A DNA stretch of 64,000 bases, taken from the NCBI RefSeq assembly GCF_009796805.1, contig NZ_CP047029.1:3486001-3550000 (forward strand), in the 5' to 3' direction. The translations under genes and the position numbers were made by a program. Under the pieces are notes generated by a model. It ran no database searches. It was not told the DNA's origin and saw nothing but the letters and a program-made list of their open reading frames with translations. Source of the stretch: Algibacter sp. L1A34 (GTDB lineage Bacteria; Bacteroidota; Bacteroidia; Flavobacteriales; Flavobacteriaceae). Below, piece after piece: positions 47,840 through 56,589 of the stretch (positions are counted from its first letter, which is position 1; each line of letters begins with the position of its first letter).

Positions 47840-48925
47840 ATGAATACTATTAAAAATCTAACACTTTTATTTATTTCTCTTTTATTGTTTACTTGTAACT
47901 CATCAGATGATAGTAGTGAGCCTTCCTTTAAAGTTAATTTACTTGTAACTGATATTGTTAATCAAAATATTTTACCATCTGTAGATAATTTTGTTTCAGA
48001 AAGTATCAGTTTAAACACTGCTGTAGAGGCTTATTTAGAAACATTAACAGAAGTTGATTTAGAAATTCTGCGTGCACAATGGCAAGTTTCCGCGAAAGCG
48101 TACGGAAGTATTTACGCTTTTAATATTGGTGATGTACGTGGGCAGTTTATGCATCAGGCTTTGTTTAATTGGCCAACATTACCAACGGCAATTGAAAATA
48201 TATTAACTAATAATGATGAAATCACCGAGACTTTAATGTTAAGTTTAAGTCCTCAAATAAAAACCCTTTCAGGATTAGAATATTTACTTTTTGGAGACGA
48301 TTTAGCAGTTGTTAATGCTGGGTTTATTGCATCAGAAAAAAGAAGAGATTATTTAAAATACACAGCTTTAGAATTAAAATCGCAATCGGAAAGACTTCAA
48401 ATTATTTGGGGAACTTTAAATTCTGGGGCTTACGCCACTACTTTTATCAATAATGAAGAAGCGGGAATAAAAAGTTCATTCAACTTATTGTATAACGGCT
48501 TATTCAATTTAATTGATAATGCTAAAATAACTAAAATAGGAAAGCCTGCAGGTTTAGAAAATTCTGAAAACACAAATCCTGAAATTTCACAAGCATATTT
48601 CAGTCATACATCATTAAAAATTCTTGAAAATAATATTAAAAGTATTGAAGCGGTTTATTTTAACCCAAATGGTTTAGGTATTTCAGATTATGTTTATGCT
48701 ACGGTTGATAATGAAGATTTAAATAATGCGATAGAAACTAAAATTGCAGAGGTTTATGCGGCTATTGATGGAATACCAACAAATTTTTATACGGCTATTT
48801 CCAGTAATCCTATAGAGGTGAAAACTTTACATGAAAAACTTAATGAATTAGGGGTTTTATTTAGCGTTGATGTGCGCAGTATTTTGTCTATTATTATCAC
48901 AACTACCGATAATGATGGCGATTAA
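47840..48925 (+). CDS. Second imelysin-family lipoprotein, lacking the GxHxxE His
   Basis: 361 residues from the ATG at 47840. This gives the lipoprotein signal LTLLFISLLLFTC (Cys near 19); a longer frame to 47768 overlaps the upstream gene and is not used. The imelysin fold is visible (VSESISLNTAVEAYLETLTE, FNWPTLPTAIENILT, YLKYTALELKSQSERL). In the position of the GxHxxE motif it reads TLSGLEYLLFGDD: the Glu is kept, Gly and His are not. This suggests changed or lost metal binding, or a partner role to the first imelysin. C-terminus is IITTTDNDGD. Followed by a large stem-loop. Confidence 0.88.
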   Translation: MNTIKNLTLLFISLLLFTCNSSDDSSEPSFKVNLLVTDIVNQNILPSVDNFVSESISLNTAVEAYLETLTEVDLEILRAQWQVSAKAYGSIYAFNIGDVRGQFMHQALFNWPTLPTAIENILTNNDEITETLMLSLSPQIKTLSGLEYLLFGDDLAVVNAGFIASEKRRDYLKYTALELKSQSERLQIIWGTLNSGAYATTFINNEEAGIKSSFNLLYNGLFNLIDNAKITKIGKPAGLENSENTNPEISQAYFSHTSLKILENNIKSIEAVYFNPNGLGISDYVYATVDNEDLNNAIETKIAEVYAAIDGIPTNFYTAISSNPIEVKTLHEKLNELGVLFSVDVRSILSIIITTTDNDGD

Positions 48926-48936
48926 TTAGAGCGTTA

Positions 48937-48997
48937 TATAACAGGTTTTAGATTTATAGGAAATGTATTTCATTTACTAAATTTAAAATCTGTTATA
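48937..48997 (+). terminator. Large stem-loop at the end of the imelysin operon
   Basis: 48937-48956 pairs with 48978-48997 over 20 pairs (two G-U), with a 21-base loop that itself can form GAAA/TTTC. No T tract follows, so it is more a 3'-end structure than a classical terminator. The remaining gap to 49112 shows only AT-rich sequence, including a TTTTGGC-type partial promoter match. Confidence 0.5.
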
Positions 48998-49111
48998 AAC
49001 TTCTTTATAAATCTATCTTAAAGTCTTTCCATCTTCCTTTTAAAAGTATTATTTTGGCACGATTATTAGTACTATACTTAATTACTAATAGTTTCTTAAT
49101 TAATTCTTTTT

Positions 49112-52027
49112 ATGCGTCATATAAAATTTACGGTAGTTTGTCTGTTTTCGGTACTTTCTATTTATAGTCAAACCTCTAAAAACCCCTTAGAAATAGCAAA
49201 CCCAGAAGCACAGCACAAATGGGTTGATAGTGTTTATTCATCTTTATCTTTATCAGAAAAAATAGGGCAGTTGTACATGGTTCAAGTCATGTCTAGCCAA
49301 AGTGCTGCAACAAAAGTTAAGGTAGAAAACTTAGTAAAGAACAATCATATTGGTGGAGTTATTTATTCTAATGGCGGACCGTATAGGCAAGCTAAGCTTA
49401 ATAATCAATTACAAGCTTTATCAAAAATCCCACTTTTAGTAGGTATGGATGCCGAATGGGGATTAAGTATGCGTTTAGATTCTACTTATGCATTTCCTTG
49501 GAATATGACGCTTGGAGCCATAAAAGATGATAAATTGGTTGAAGAAGCTGGTCGACATATTGGAGAACATTGCAAACGTTTAGGTGTCCATTTTAATTTT
49601 GCGCCTGTAGTTGATATTAATACAAATCCTAAAAACCCAATTATAGGGAATCGTTCTTTTGGGGAAGATCGTGATAATGTAACTCGTAAAGCTTCTGCTT
49701 TTATGAAAGGGATGCAAAGTGCTGGCGTGTTGGCCAATGCAAAACATTTTCCTGGTCATGGAGATACCGATCAAGATTCGCATTTAACGTTACCAACTAT
49801 CAGTTTTGATGAAAAACGTATTGATTCTATTGAATTGTATCCGTATAAAAAGCTAATAACAGAAGGGCTTTCAAGCGTTATGGTTGCGCATTTAAACGTT
49901 CCTGGCTTAGATAATTCTGGTGTGCCATCTTCTTTATCAAAACACATTGTAACCGATATTTTAAAAAATAGATTAGGTTTTCAAGGGCTTATTTTTACAG
50001 ATGCATTAACGATGAAGGGTGCCGCAGATTTTGATGAAACCGGCGATATTGATTTGGCTGCTTTTAAAGCAGGGAATGATGTGATGTTAATGTCTGAAAA
50101 TGTAGGCATTGGTGTTTCTAAAATTAAAGAAGCTTATAATAGAGGTGAAATTACAGAAGCGCGATTAGAACTTTCGGTTAAAAAGATTTTAATGGCTAAG
50201 TACAAAGTTGGTTTACAGAATTATAAACCAATTAGTTTAAAAAACCTTGCTAAAGATTTAAATAGACCTGAAGATGATATTTTATATGAAGAACTTCTTG
50301 AAAACGCGATTACCGTTGTAAAAAACGAAAATAACTTAGTGCCAATTACACATTTGGAAATTAAAACATTGGCTTATGTAAATATGGGTGACGATTCTGG
50401 CAATGTATTCTTTAATGAGCTGAAAAAGTATGGAAAAGTGCATGCTGTTAAAGGAAATACTTTAGAAGAATTAATGGGGCAATTGGAACCCTATAATACT
50501 GTAATTATTGGTTTACATCGTTCCAACGCAAATCCTTGGAAAAGTTATAAATTTACTGAAGAAGAGATTGGTTGGTTACATGAAATTTCACGAACGCATA
50601 GTGTTATTCTCGATGTATTTGTTAAACCTTATGCGCTTGCCGATTTAAGAACAATGGCGAATATTGAGACCATAATAGTGAGTTACCAAAACAGTGCTAT
50701 CGCTCAGCAAAAATCTGCTCAGCTTATTTTTGGAGCCATTCCGGCAAAAGGGATATTACCAGTTTCTATAGGTCAGTTTTATAATGCTGGTGAAGGCATA
50801 GATAGTGATGCCATAAAACGATTAGGATACACAGTTCCTGAACGTGTAGGTATGAATTCTAAAAAATTAAATAGAATAGACTCTATTGCAAACTATGCTG
50901 TAAGTCATAAAATGACACCGGGAATTCAACTTTTAGTGGCTAGAAAAGGTAAAGTGATTTATAATAAGAATTTTGGAAAACACACATATGCTGGAAAAGA
51001 AAAAGTGGGTTTCGATGATATCTATGATGTTGCTTCATTAACAAAAATATTAGCAACTTTGCCTTTGTTAATGGAATTGGAAGAACAGAATATTGTTTCG
51101 CTCGATACTAAATTGGTTGAAATTTTATCAGAATACAAAGGCTCGAATAAAGAAAATATTACATTAAAACAGATGCTATCTCATTATGCGCAGTTACGCC
51201 CTTGGGAACCCTTTTATTATCATACTTTAGATACGGTTACTAAACGGCCAAGTGCAAAATATTACAGAAAAGTTAGGAGTCCGAAGTTTAATGTTGAAGT
51301 GGCTAAGAATTTGTTTTTAAGATCTGATTATCAAGATTCTATTCCGAAGATAATTAAAGATTCCGAATTGCTAGATCGTTTAAGATATCGCTATAGTGAC
51401 TTTCCTTATTATATTTTAAAGAAATTTATTGAAGAGTATTACGACAGAACTCTAGAACAATTAGTGCAAGGACATTTTTATGAGTCTTTAGGAGCAAATA
51501 ACACCATGTATAATCCGTATCATAAAATAAGTAGTAAAAAAATTGTGCCTACTGAAGAAGATAATTATTACCGTTTTCAAAGAGTACAAGGTTATGTACA
51601 TGATATGGGAGCAGCTATGCAAGATGGTATTGGTGGCCACGCAGGTGTTTTTAGTAATGCGAACGATGTTGCAAAAATTATGCAAATGTATTTGCAAAAA
51701 GGGTTTTATGGCGGAAAACGCTATTTAAAACCGGAAACTGTAGATAAGTTTAATACACGTTATTTTGAAGCTCAAAATAATAGAAGAGGAATTGGTTTTG
51801 ATAAACCTCAATTGGGAGAAGCGGGTCCAACATGTGGGTGTTTATCCATGAAAAGTTTTGGGCATTCTGGCTTTACAGGAACCTATGCATGGGCAGATCC
51901 TGATGAAGAAATAGTGTACATTTTTATGGCAAATAGAACGTACCCTAATGCAGGTAAAAATTTGCTGTTAAAAGCAAATATTAGAACAGAAATACAGCGC
52001 TTAATTTATGAAGCGATTGAAGATTAA
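49112..52027 (+). CDS. Glycoside hydrolase family 3 (NagZ-like) fused to a serine hydrolase (beta-lactamase-type)
   Basis: 971 residues, exported (VVCLFSVLSIYSQ). GH3 domain (about 30-370): GNRSFGEDRDNVTRKASAFMKG, KHFPGHGDTDQDSHLTLPT with the NagZ-specific His and Asp, and nucleophile LIFTDALTMKG. A GH3 C-terminal-like sandwich follows (about 375-570). The last part (about 590-970) is a class C / DD-peptidase-like serine hydrolase: DVASLTKILATLP (SxxK), YSDFPYYIL (YxN-like), FGHSGFTGTY (KTG-like HSG). NagZ cleaves GlcNAc-anhydroMurNAc; the second domain may act on D-Ala linked stems. Two cell-wall activities are thus fused. It is 26 bases upstream of bshA. Confidence 0.93.
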   Translation: MRHIKFTVVCLFSVLSIYSQTSKNPLEIANPEAQHKWVDSVYSSLSLSEKIGQLYMVQVMSSQSAATKVKVENLVKNNHIGGVIYSNGGPYRQAKLNNQLQALSKIPLLVGMDAEWGLSMRLDSTYAFPWNMTLGAIKDDKLVEEAGRHIGEHCKRLGVHFNFAPVVDINTNPKNPIIGNRSFGEDRDNVTRKASAFMKGMQSAGVLANAKHFPGHGDTDQDSHLTLPTISFDEKRIDSIELYPYKKLITEGLSSVMVAHLNVPGLDNSGVPSSLSKHIVTDILKNRLGFQGLIFTDALTMKGAADFDETGDIDLAAFKAGNDVMLMSENVGIGVSKIKEAYNRGEITEARLELSVKKILMAKYKVGLQNYKPISLKNLAKDLNRPEDDILYEELLENAITVVKNENNLVPITHLEIKTLAYVNMGDDSGNVFFNELKKYGKVHAVKGNTLEELMGQLEPYNTVIIGLHRSNANPWKSYKFTEEEIGWLHEISRTHSVILDVFVKPYALADLRTMANIETIIVSYQNSAIAQQKSAQLIFGAIPAKGILPVSIGQFYNAGEGIDSDAIKRLGYTVPERVGMNSKKLNRIDSIANYAVSHKMTPGIQLLVARKGKVIYNKNFGKHTYAGKEKVGFDDIYDVASLTKILATLPLLMELEEQNIVSLDTKLVEILSEYKGSNKENITLKQMLSHYAQLRPWEPFYYHTLDTVTKRPSAKYYRKVRSPKFNVEVAKNLFLRSDYQDSIPKIIKDSELLDRLRYRYSDFPYYILKKFIEEYYDRTLEQLVQGHFYESLGANNTMYNPYHKISSKKIVPTEEDNYYRFQRVQGYVHDMGAAMQDGIGGHAGVFSNANDVAKIMQMYLQKGFYGGKRYLKPETVDKFNTRYFEAQNNRRGIGFDKPQLGEAGPTCGCLSMKSFGHSGFTGTYAWADPDEEIVYIFMANRTYPNAGKNLLLKANIRTEIQRLIYEAIED

Positions 52028-52053
52028 AAGGTATAGTTTATAAAATTAAGAAA

Positions 52054-53193
52054 ATGAAAATAGGTATAGTTTGTTATCCAACATTTGGAGGTAGTGGAGT
52101 TGTAGCAACGGAGTTAGGAATAGAACTTTCTAAGCGTGGTCACGAAATTCATTTTATTACATATAACCAACCTGTGCGACTGGAATTGTTAGGAAACAAT
52201 GTTCATTATCACGAAGTAAATGTTCCTGAATACCCGTTGTTTCATTATCAACCTTATGAGTTGGCTCTATCTAGTAAATTGGTAGATATGGTGAAGCTTC
52301 ATAAAATAGAAATCCTTCATGTACATTATGCTATTCCACATGCTTACGCGGCTTATATGGCTAAAAAGATGTTAATTGAAGAAGATATTTACGTACCTAT
52401 TGTTACCACATTGCATGGTACCGATATTACGTTAGTTGGAAGTCATCCTTTTTATAAACCTGCCGTAACTTTTAGTATTAATAAATCTGATGCGGTAACA
52501 GCGGTCTCTGCAAGTTTAAAAGAAGATACCTTGCGTTTATTTGATATTAAAAATGAGATATCGGTTGTTCCTAATTTTATAGATTTAGAAAAATATAATC
52601 ATCATGGAATGACGGATTGCCAACGTGGCATGATGGCTAAAGAAGATGAAAGGATAATAACACATATAAGTAATTTACGTCCAGTTAAGCGTGTAGAGGA
52701 TGTGATAAAAGTATTTTATAACATTCAAAAAGAAATGCCTGCAAAACTTATGTTTATAGGTGAAGGACCAGAAAAGGAAAAGGTAGAAAATCATTGTGCA
52801 GAACTAGGTATTACGGATAAAGTTATTTTCTTCGGAAGAAGTAATGAAATTGATAAAATACTATGTTTTAGCGACCTATTTTTATTACCATCTCAAACGG
52901 AAAGTTTTGGTTTAGCGGCTTTAGAAGCTATGGCATCTGGAGTTCCTGTTATTTCTAGTAATACAGGTGGTATTCCAGAAGTTAACATTCATGGAGTTTC
53001 TGGATATTTAAGTGATGTAGGTGATGTTGAAGATATGAGTAAGAATGCTATATATATTTTAAGTGATGAAAAGCGATTAAAAACTTTTAAGGAAAATGCT
53101 CGAAAAGAAGCCTTAAAATTTGATTTACGCGAAATTGTTCCTCAATATGAAAAAATTTATGAGGAGACTTTAGCGAAGTGTTTAGTTTTATAA
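52054..53193 (+). CDS. bshA: N-acetyl-alpha-D-glucosaminyl L-malate synthase BshA
   Basis: 379 residues. GT4 glycosyltransferase: GIVCYPTFGGSGVVATELGI at the N-terminus, HVHYAIPHAYAAYMAK, LHGTDITLVGSH, NFIDLEKYNH, SNLRPVKRVEDVI and the C-terminal donor site SQTESFGLAALEAMASGVP then NTGGIPEVNIHG. It makes GlcNAc-malate from UDP-GlcNAc and L-malate, the first step of bacillithiol synthesis. Cytoplasmic, no signal. BshC, the last enzyme, is at 58407; BshB is not in this window. It is 26 bases after the NagZ-fusion gene and ends at a perfect bidirectional terminator. Confidence 0.95.
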   Translation: MKIGIVCYPTFGGSGVVATELGIELSKRGHEIHFITYNQPVRLELLGNNVHYHEVNVPEYPLFHYQPYELALSSKLVDMVKLHKIEILHVHYAIPHAYAAYMAKKMLIEEDIYVPIVTTLHGTDITLVGSHPFYKPAVTFSINKSDAVTAVSASLKEDTLRLFDIKNEISVVPNFIDLEKYNHHGMTDCQRGMMAKEDERIITHISNLRPVKRVEDVIKVFYNIQKEMPAKLMFIGEGPEKEKVENHCAELGITDKVIFFGRSNEIDKILCFSDLFLLPSQTESFGLAALEAMASGVPVISSNTGGIPEVNIHGVSGYLSDVGDVEDMSKNAIYILSDEKRLKTFKENARKEALKFDLREIVPQYEKIYEETLAKCLVL

Positions 53194-53250
53194 TTGGATA
53201 GTGAACAAATATTTTCATCGAGTTTAATAAAGAAAATAAGATTTCATATA

Positions 53251-53300
53251 ATAAATTAACCCCTTGTTTTTTTGTGAATTAAAACAAGGGGTTAATTTAT
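53251..53300. terminator. Perfect 20-pair bidirectional terminator between bshA and the convergent gene
   Basis: 53251-53270 pairs without mismatch with 53281-53300, loop of 10 bases. The stem ends in runs of T and A on both sides, so it works from either strand: bshA (stop 53193) from the left and the minus-strand gene ending at 53329 from the right. Confidence 0.9.
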
Positions 53301-53328
53301 TAAAGAGCTAATATTAGTGCATGCAAAA

Positions 53329-54585
53329 CTATGTGCGCTTCAACTGTTTTTGAATCTTTTTAATAGCCGATTCTATAGATTTTTCGGGCTCAATAATATT
53401 GTATTCACCCCAAAACCTAGGATCAGAAAACCCAGAAGCTTCATCGGCTAAAATAGTTGTAGGTCTAAGTGTTCTTTCTCTAGACTTTGCTATTTTGGTA
53501 TCGATTTCTTCCCAATCCGTAATAGCCATTTCACTGTTTAACGTATAAATGCTATTAAACAATTTACCTTTCCAATTTACTTTAAAAGTAAGTGAAATGT
53601 TGCTGTAAGCATAATGCCATTTTCCATTTTGTGTTCGGTAATTTACGCGATATGTAGCTTGGGTTGGATAAACATCTACTTTTCTAGGTTTTTTACGAAT
53701 GTACATTTTACTCGATAACTCTTTATTTTCGACATTTAAGCTATAAACGGCATTGGTAAGCGCTAATGTTTCGGAATCTATATAAAGTTTACCGTAATAA
53801 AGTGGTGTAATAATGTTTGGTTTTTGTTTGAAATTTACAACATAAATTTGTTGGTTGTTTACTTGGGTGTTGGTATCAAAACTAAATTCATAAAGCGGCA
53901 TATCTTCATCTGTAAAAATATATTCAGGATACTTTATAATATCTGTATATAAATTGGAAAAAGGTCCTCCTTGTAGTTTTAAGGCTAGCGTATCTAATTT
54001 TGTGTAATCTGTGCTTTTTCTTGCTTTTACAAGCTCTATAGCATCTCTTTTTAAACTGTTATACGGTTGTTTATGTATTTGCACAACAGCTTCTGATAAT
54101 GAGGCGTTTTTTCTTCGTTTTTTAATGGTTTCTCTATAAAAAGCGGTCATTAAAGTATTGCTGTTATTATAAAGTGTACTTTTTTTACTTAGAGTTGCTC
54201 TCACTAAAGCTTCGGGATTCGTATGTACGTTTATACTTATTTCGTTTAATGTTGTGATGGCAGGAATTAATTTAATTTTGGAGTTTTTATTTAATTCTGA
54301 AATGTTTATTTTTTTTGTTTCATACCCTAAACGAGATACTATAATTATATTATGGTTTGAAGTTTCTGGAATTTTTAAGACAAACTCACCATCGGAGTTT
54401 GAAACCGTACTAATGTTAGTGCCGCTGATTACAAAATTGGTAAATGTGAGAGGACTATTAGTTTTATAGTCTACAACGCGGCCTTTAATTTCTTTCGCAT
54501 TCTTTTCCGATTGCGCCATGAGCGTACTTGTAAATACAATAAGTACGCTTAAAACAATAATTTTAATAAGGCTTTGAGTTTTCAT
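53329..54585 (-). CDS. Exported carboxypeptidase-regulatory-like domain protein, unknown role
   Basis: 418 residues, signal peptide (IIVLSVLIVFTSTLMAQ). Residues about 30-110 are a CarboxypepD_reg-like fold (EIKGRVVDYKTNSPLTFTNF, VSNSDGEFVLKIPE, VSRLGYETKKI). The rest (about 130-418) is a beta-rich domain with STLYNNSNTLMTAFYRETI and RVNYRTQNGKWHYAYSNISL, as in many Bacteroidota surface or periplasmic proteins. I cannot assign a substrate. It lacks a TonB plug and barrel, so it is not a transporter. ATG at 54585. Separated by 120 bases from the peroxidase gene, so co-transcription is uncertain. Confidence 0.75.
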   Translation of the reverse strand: MKTQSLIKIIVLSVLIVFTSTLMAQSEKNAKEIKGRVVDYKTNSPLTFTNFVISGTNISTVSNSDGEFVLKIPETSNHNIIIVSRLGYETKKINISELNKNSKIKLIPAITTLNEISINVHTNPEALVRATLSKKSTLYNNSNTLMTAFYRETIKKRRKNASLSEAVVQIHKQPYNSLKRDAIELVKARKSTDYTKLDTLALKLQGGPFSNLYTDIIKYPEYIFTDEDMPLYEFSFDTNTQVNNQQIYVVNFKQKPNIITPLYYGKLYIDSETLALTNAVYSLNVENKELSSKMYIRKKPRKVDVYPTQATYRVNYRTQNGKWHYAYSNISLTFKVNWKGKLFNSIYTLNSEMAITDWEEIDTKIAKSRERTLRPTTILADEASGFSDPRFWGEYNIIEPEKSIESAIKKIQKQLKRT

Positions 54586-54705
54586 AACTTTCTGTATTTA
54601 AAAGGGTTTAGACCTGTTTTAAGATACAAAAAAGAAGTATGATTTCAAAATGTTTTAACAATTTGAGTTAAATATAGCTCTGGTAATTAGTTGTTTAGGT
54701 TAAAT

Positions 54706-56514
54706 TTAGACTTCATCTACTGTTTCTGTGAGGGTTTTCATAAAAGAAACTAAGGCATTTTGTTCTTCGGAAGTTAAATTTAGTTCATCGAAAGGCAAGG
54801 TTTGGTGTTCTAAATCGAAACCTAATCCGCCGCCACCTCCAAGGTTATAAAATTCAACCACTTGTTCCAAAGTGTTGTAGACACCATTGTGCATATAAGG
54901 CTCTGTTAACGCTACATTTCTAATACTTGGTGTTTTAAACATACCTTTGTGTAGCTCTTCTTTATAACTCCAATAGAAACCTAAATCGTCGTCTAATTGT
55001 TTGTTTTCTGCAGTTTCAGGGACTCCAATCACTTCTTTTTCAGTTTCTGTAAAAAATGGAGGCACTGTTCCATTTGTTAATGGTATAAAATGACAAGTGG
55101 CGCACAAGGCTTTTCCCATAAATAAATTATACCCTAGTTTTTCTTCATCTGAAAAATTATTTTCTTCACCTCTAATATTTTTATCAAATTTAGAATTGAA
55201 ACCATTTAGTGTAGAAATATAAGATGAAATTGCTTTTATTACATCGGTATTATTAGATGCTATTTTACCAAAGGCATCTTTAAAAAGTGATGTGTAAGTG
55301 GAATCTATTAAGATGGCATTAGAGAATTTATGAACATTAGAATTAAACTCTTTATCGTTTGTAAATACCGATGAAATTTGATCTAAAAGTGTATTCGATC
55401 TCCCGTCTAAAAAGAAACTTTGCTGAAAAGCGGTATTTATAAGTGTTGGTGTGTTGCGCTGTAAAGGTTTGCCCTTATTGTCTAGATTTAAAGCTACATT
55501 ATCTGCATAACCTTTATTTTGTAAATGACAAGTAACACAAGCCATTTTTCCATTTCCTGAAAGTTTAGGGTCTGAAAATAGTTTTTTACCTAAGGCTATT
55601 TGTTTGCTAGTTGGGTTCTTGTTTATAGTAGCTGTAAAGTAATTTAAATTGAAACTATTATTCTCAAAAAAGGTGGGTGCATCAAAATTAAACGGTGTAC
55701 TATCTATAGGTTCCCAAAGTGCGCTCGATTTTCTAATTTCAACCCAGTTCCGAGTAATCGGATTCATGTAATCTCTAGTAAATGTAAAACGATCGAAAGT
55801 ATCGAAATCTTTATTTTTATTGATGAATGCAATGGCGTTTTCTATGTTATTATTAAATTCTGAATCTAGTTTTTTATGCTTTTTTTGAATAACACTTTGT
55901 ATGGTTTGCTCGTAAACGGTTTGTAAACTTTCTAAAGAAATAATGGTTTCGTTAATTCCTAAATGACTCACTGGTGTATCAAAACCAGAAATGGCCAAAC
56001 TCACTATTCTTAAAAGTTGTTGATGTGTGGCAATAAAAAAACGTTGTGGGTTTAAATCGCGCTTTTCAATTCCTTTTTTCAAATTAGAAAGCATGCCTTT
56101 TTGCACATACAGTTCCTGTTTAAAATCGGCTTCGGATGTTTCATTATCAAAAACACTTTCTTCAATTTTTTGATAACCAACTGGTTTTATAATTTTCCCA
56201 GTGTCTTCCTTATAAATTGGTAGGGCAGGACCATTGGCTCTGTGCCCAACTTCGGGGTTTAAATACGATGCATAAGGTTCTGCTTTTTTGAATGCCACTC
56301 GTGATAATGCAAAATAAGCCTTCGCTTTTTCACCACGCATACCTTGAGCTTCTAAGCTGTCTAAATACAGTAAAGCCGTATCAATATTTTGAGCATAATA
56401 TTGTTGAGCAGATGCCCAGTTTATTACTGAAATAGTTTCTTTTTTATCTTGATTACAAGATGTTATTAGAATACAAGTTAATATAAAAAATAGGGATTTA
56501 AAATACTGAAACAT
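54706..56514 (-). CDS. Cytochrome-c peroxidase / MauG family lipoprotein with extra N-terminal domain
   Basis: 602 residues. Lipoprotein signal (LFFILTCILITSC). The C-terminal part (about 295-600) is a di-haem CCP/MauG peroxidase: IALGKKLFSDPKLSGNGKMA, CVTCHLQNKGYADN (haem 1, about 327), GRSNTLLDQ, CATCHFIPL (haem 2, about 475) and FKTPSIRNVALTEPYMHNG. The N-terminal 280 residues are helical, not part of MauG, with AYFALSRVAFKKAEPYASYL and VSLAISGFDTPVSHLGINE; they may be an imelysin-like helical bundle (inference). It probably reduces peroxide or oxidises a partner in the periplasm. Second gene behind the PhoX-like lipoprotein, with a hairpin between them. Confidence 0.88.
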   Translation of the reverse strand: MFQYFKSLFFILTCILITSCNQDKKETISVINWASAQQYYAQNIDTALLYLDSLEAQGMRGEKAKAYFALSRVAFKKAEPYASYLNPEVGHRANGPALPIYKEDTGKIIKPVGYQKIEESVFDNETSEADFKQELYVQKGMLSNLKKGIEKRDLNPQRFFIATHQQLLRIVSLAISGFDTPVSHLGINETIISLESLQTVYEQTIQSVIQKKHKKLDSEFNNNIENAIAFINKNKDFDTFDRFTFTRDYMNPITRNWVEIRKSSALWEPIDSTPFNFDAPTFFENNSFNLNYFTATINKNPTSKQIALGKKLFSDPKLSGNGKMACVTCHLQNKGYADNVALNLDNKGKPLQRNTPTLINTAFQQSFFLDGRSNTLLDQISSVFTNDKEFNSNVHKFSNAILIDSTYTSLFKDAFGKIASNNTDVIKAISSYISTLNGFNSKFDKNIRGEENNFSDEEKLGYNLFMGKALCATCHFIPLTNGTVPPFFTETEKEVIGVPETAENKQLDDDLGFYWSYKEELHKGMFKTPSIRNVALTEPYMHNGVYNTLEQVVEFYNLGGGGGLGFDLEHQTLPFDELNLTSEEQNALVSFMKTLTETVDEV

Positions 56515-56534
56515 GGTAAAAGTTATATAAATGA

Positions 56535-56565
56535 AAGAATCTTCATTATGAAAATGAAGATTCTT
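56535..56565 (-). promoter_or_regulatory. Intercistronic hairpin between the PhoX-like and peroxidase genes
   Basis: 56535-56546 (AAGAATCTTCAT) pairs with 56554-56565, 12 perfect pairs, loop of 7 bases. On the minus strand it lies 24 bases after the upstream gene's stop and 20 bases before the peroxidase ATG. No T tract. Similar placement to the hairpin at 46354-46380. Confidence 0.55.
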
Positions 56566-56589
56566 AATATTAGAAAAATTTAAGGTGTA

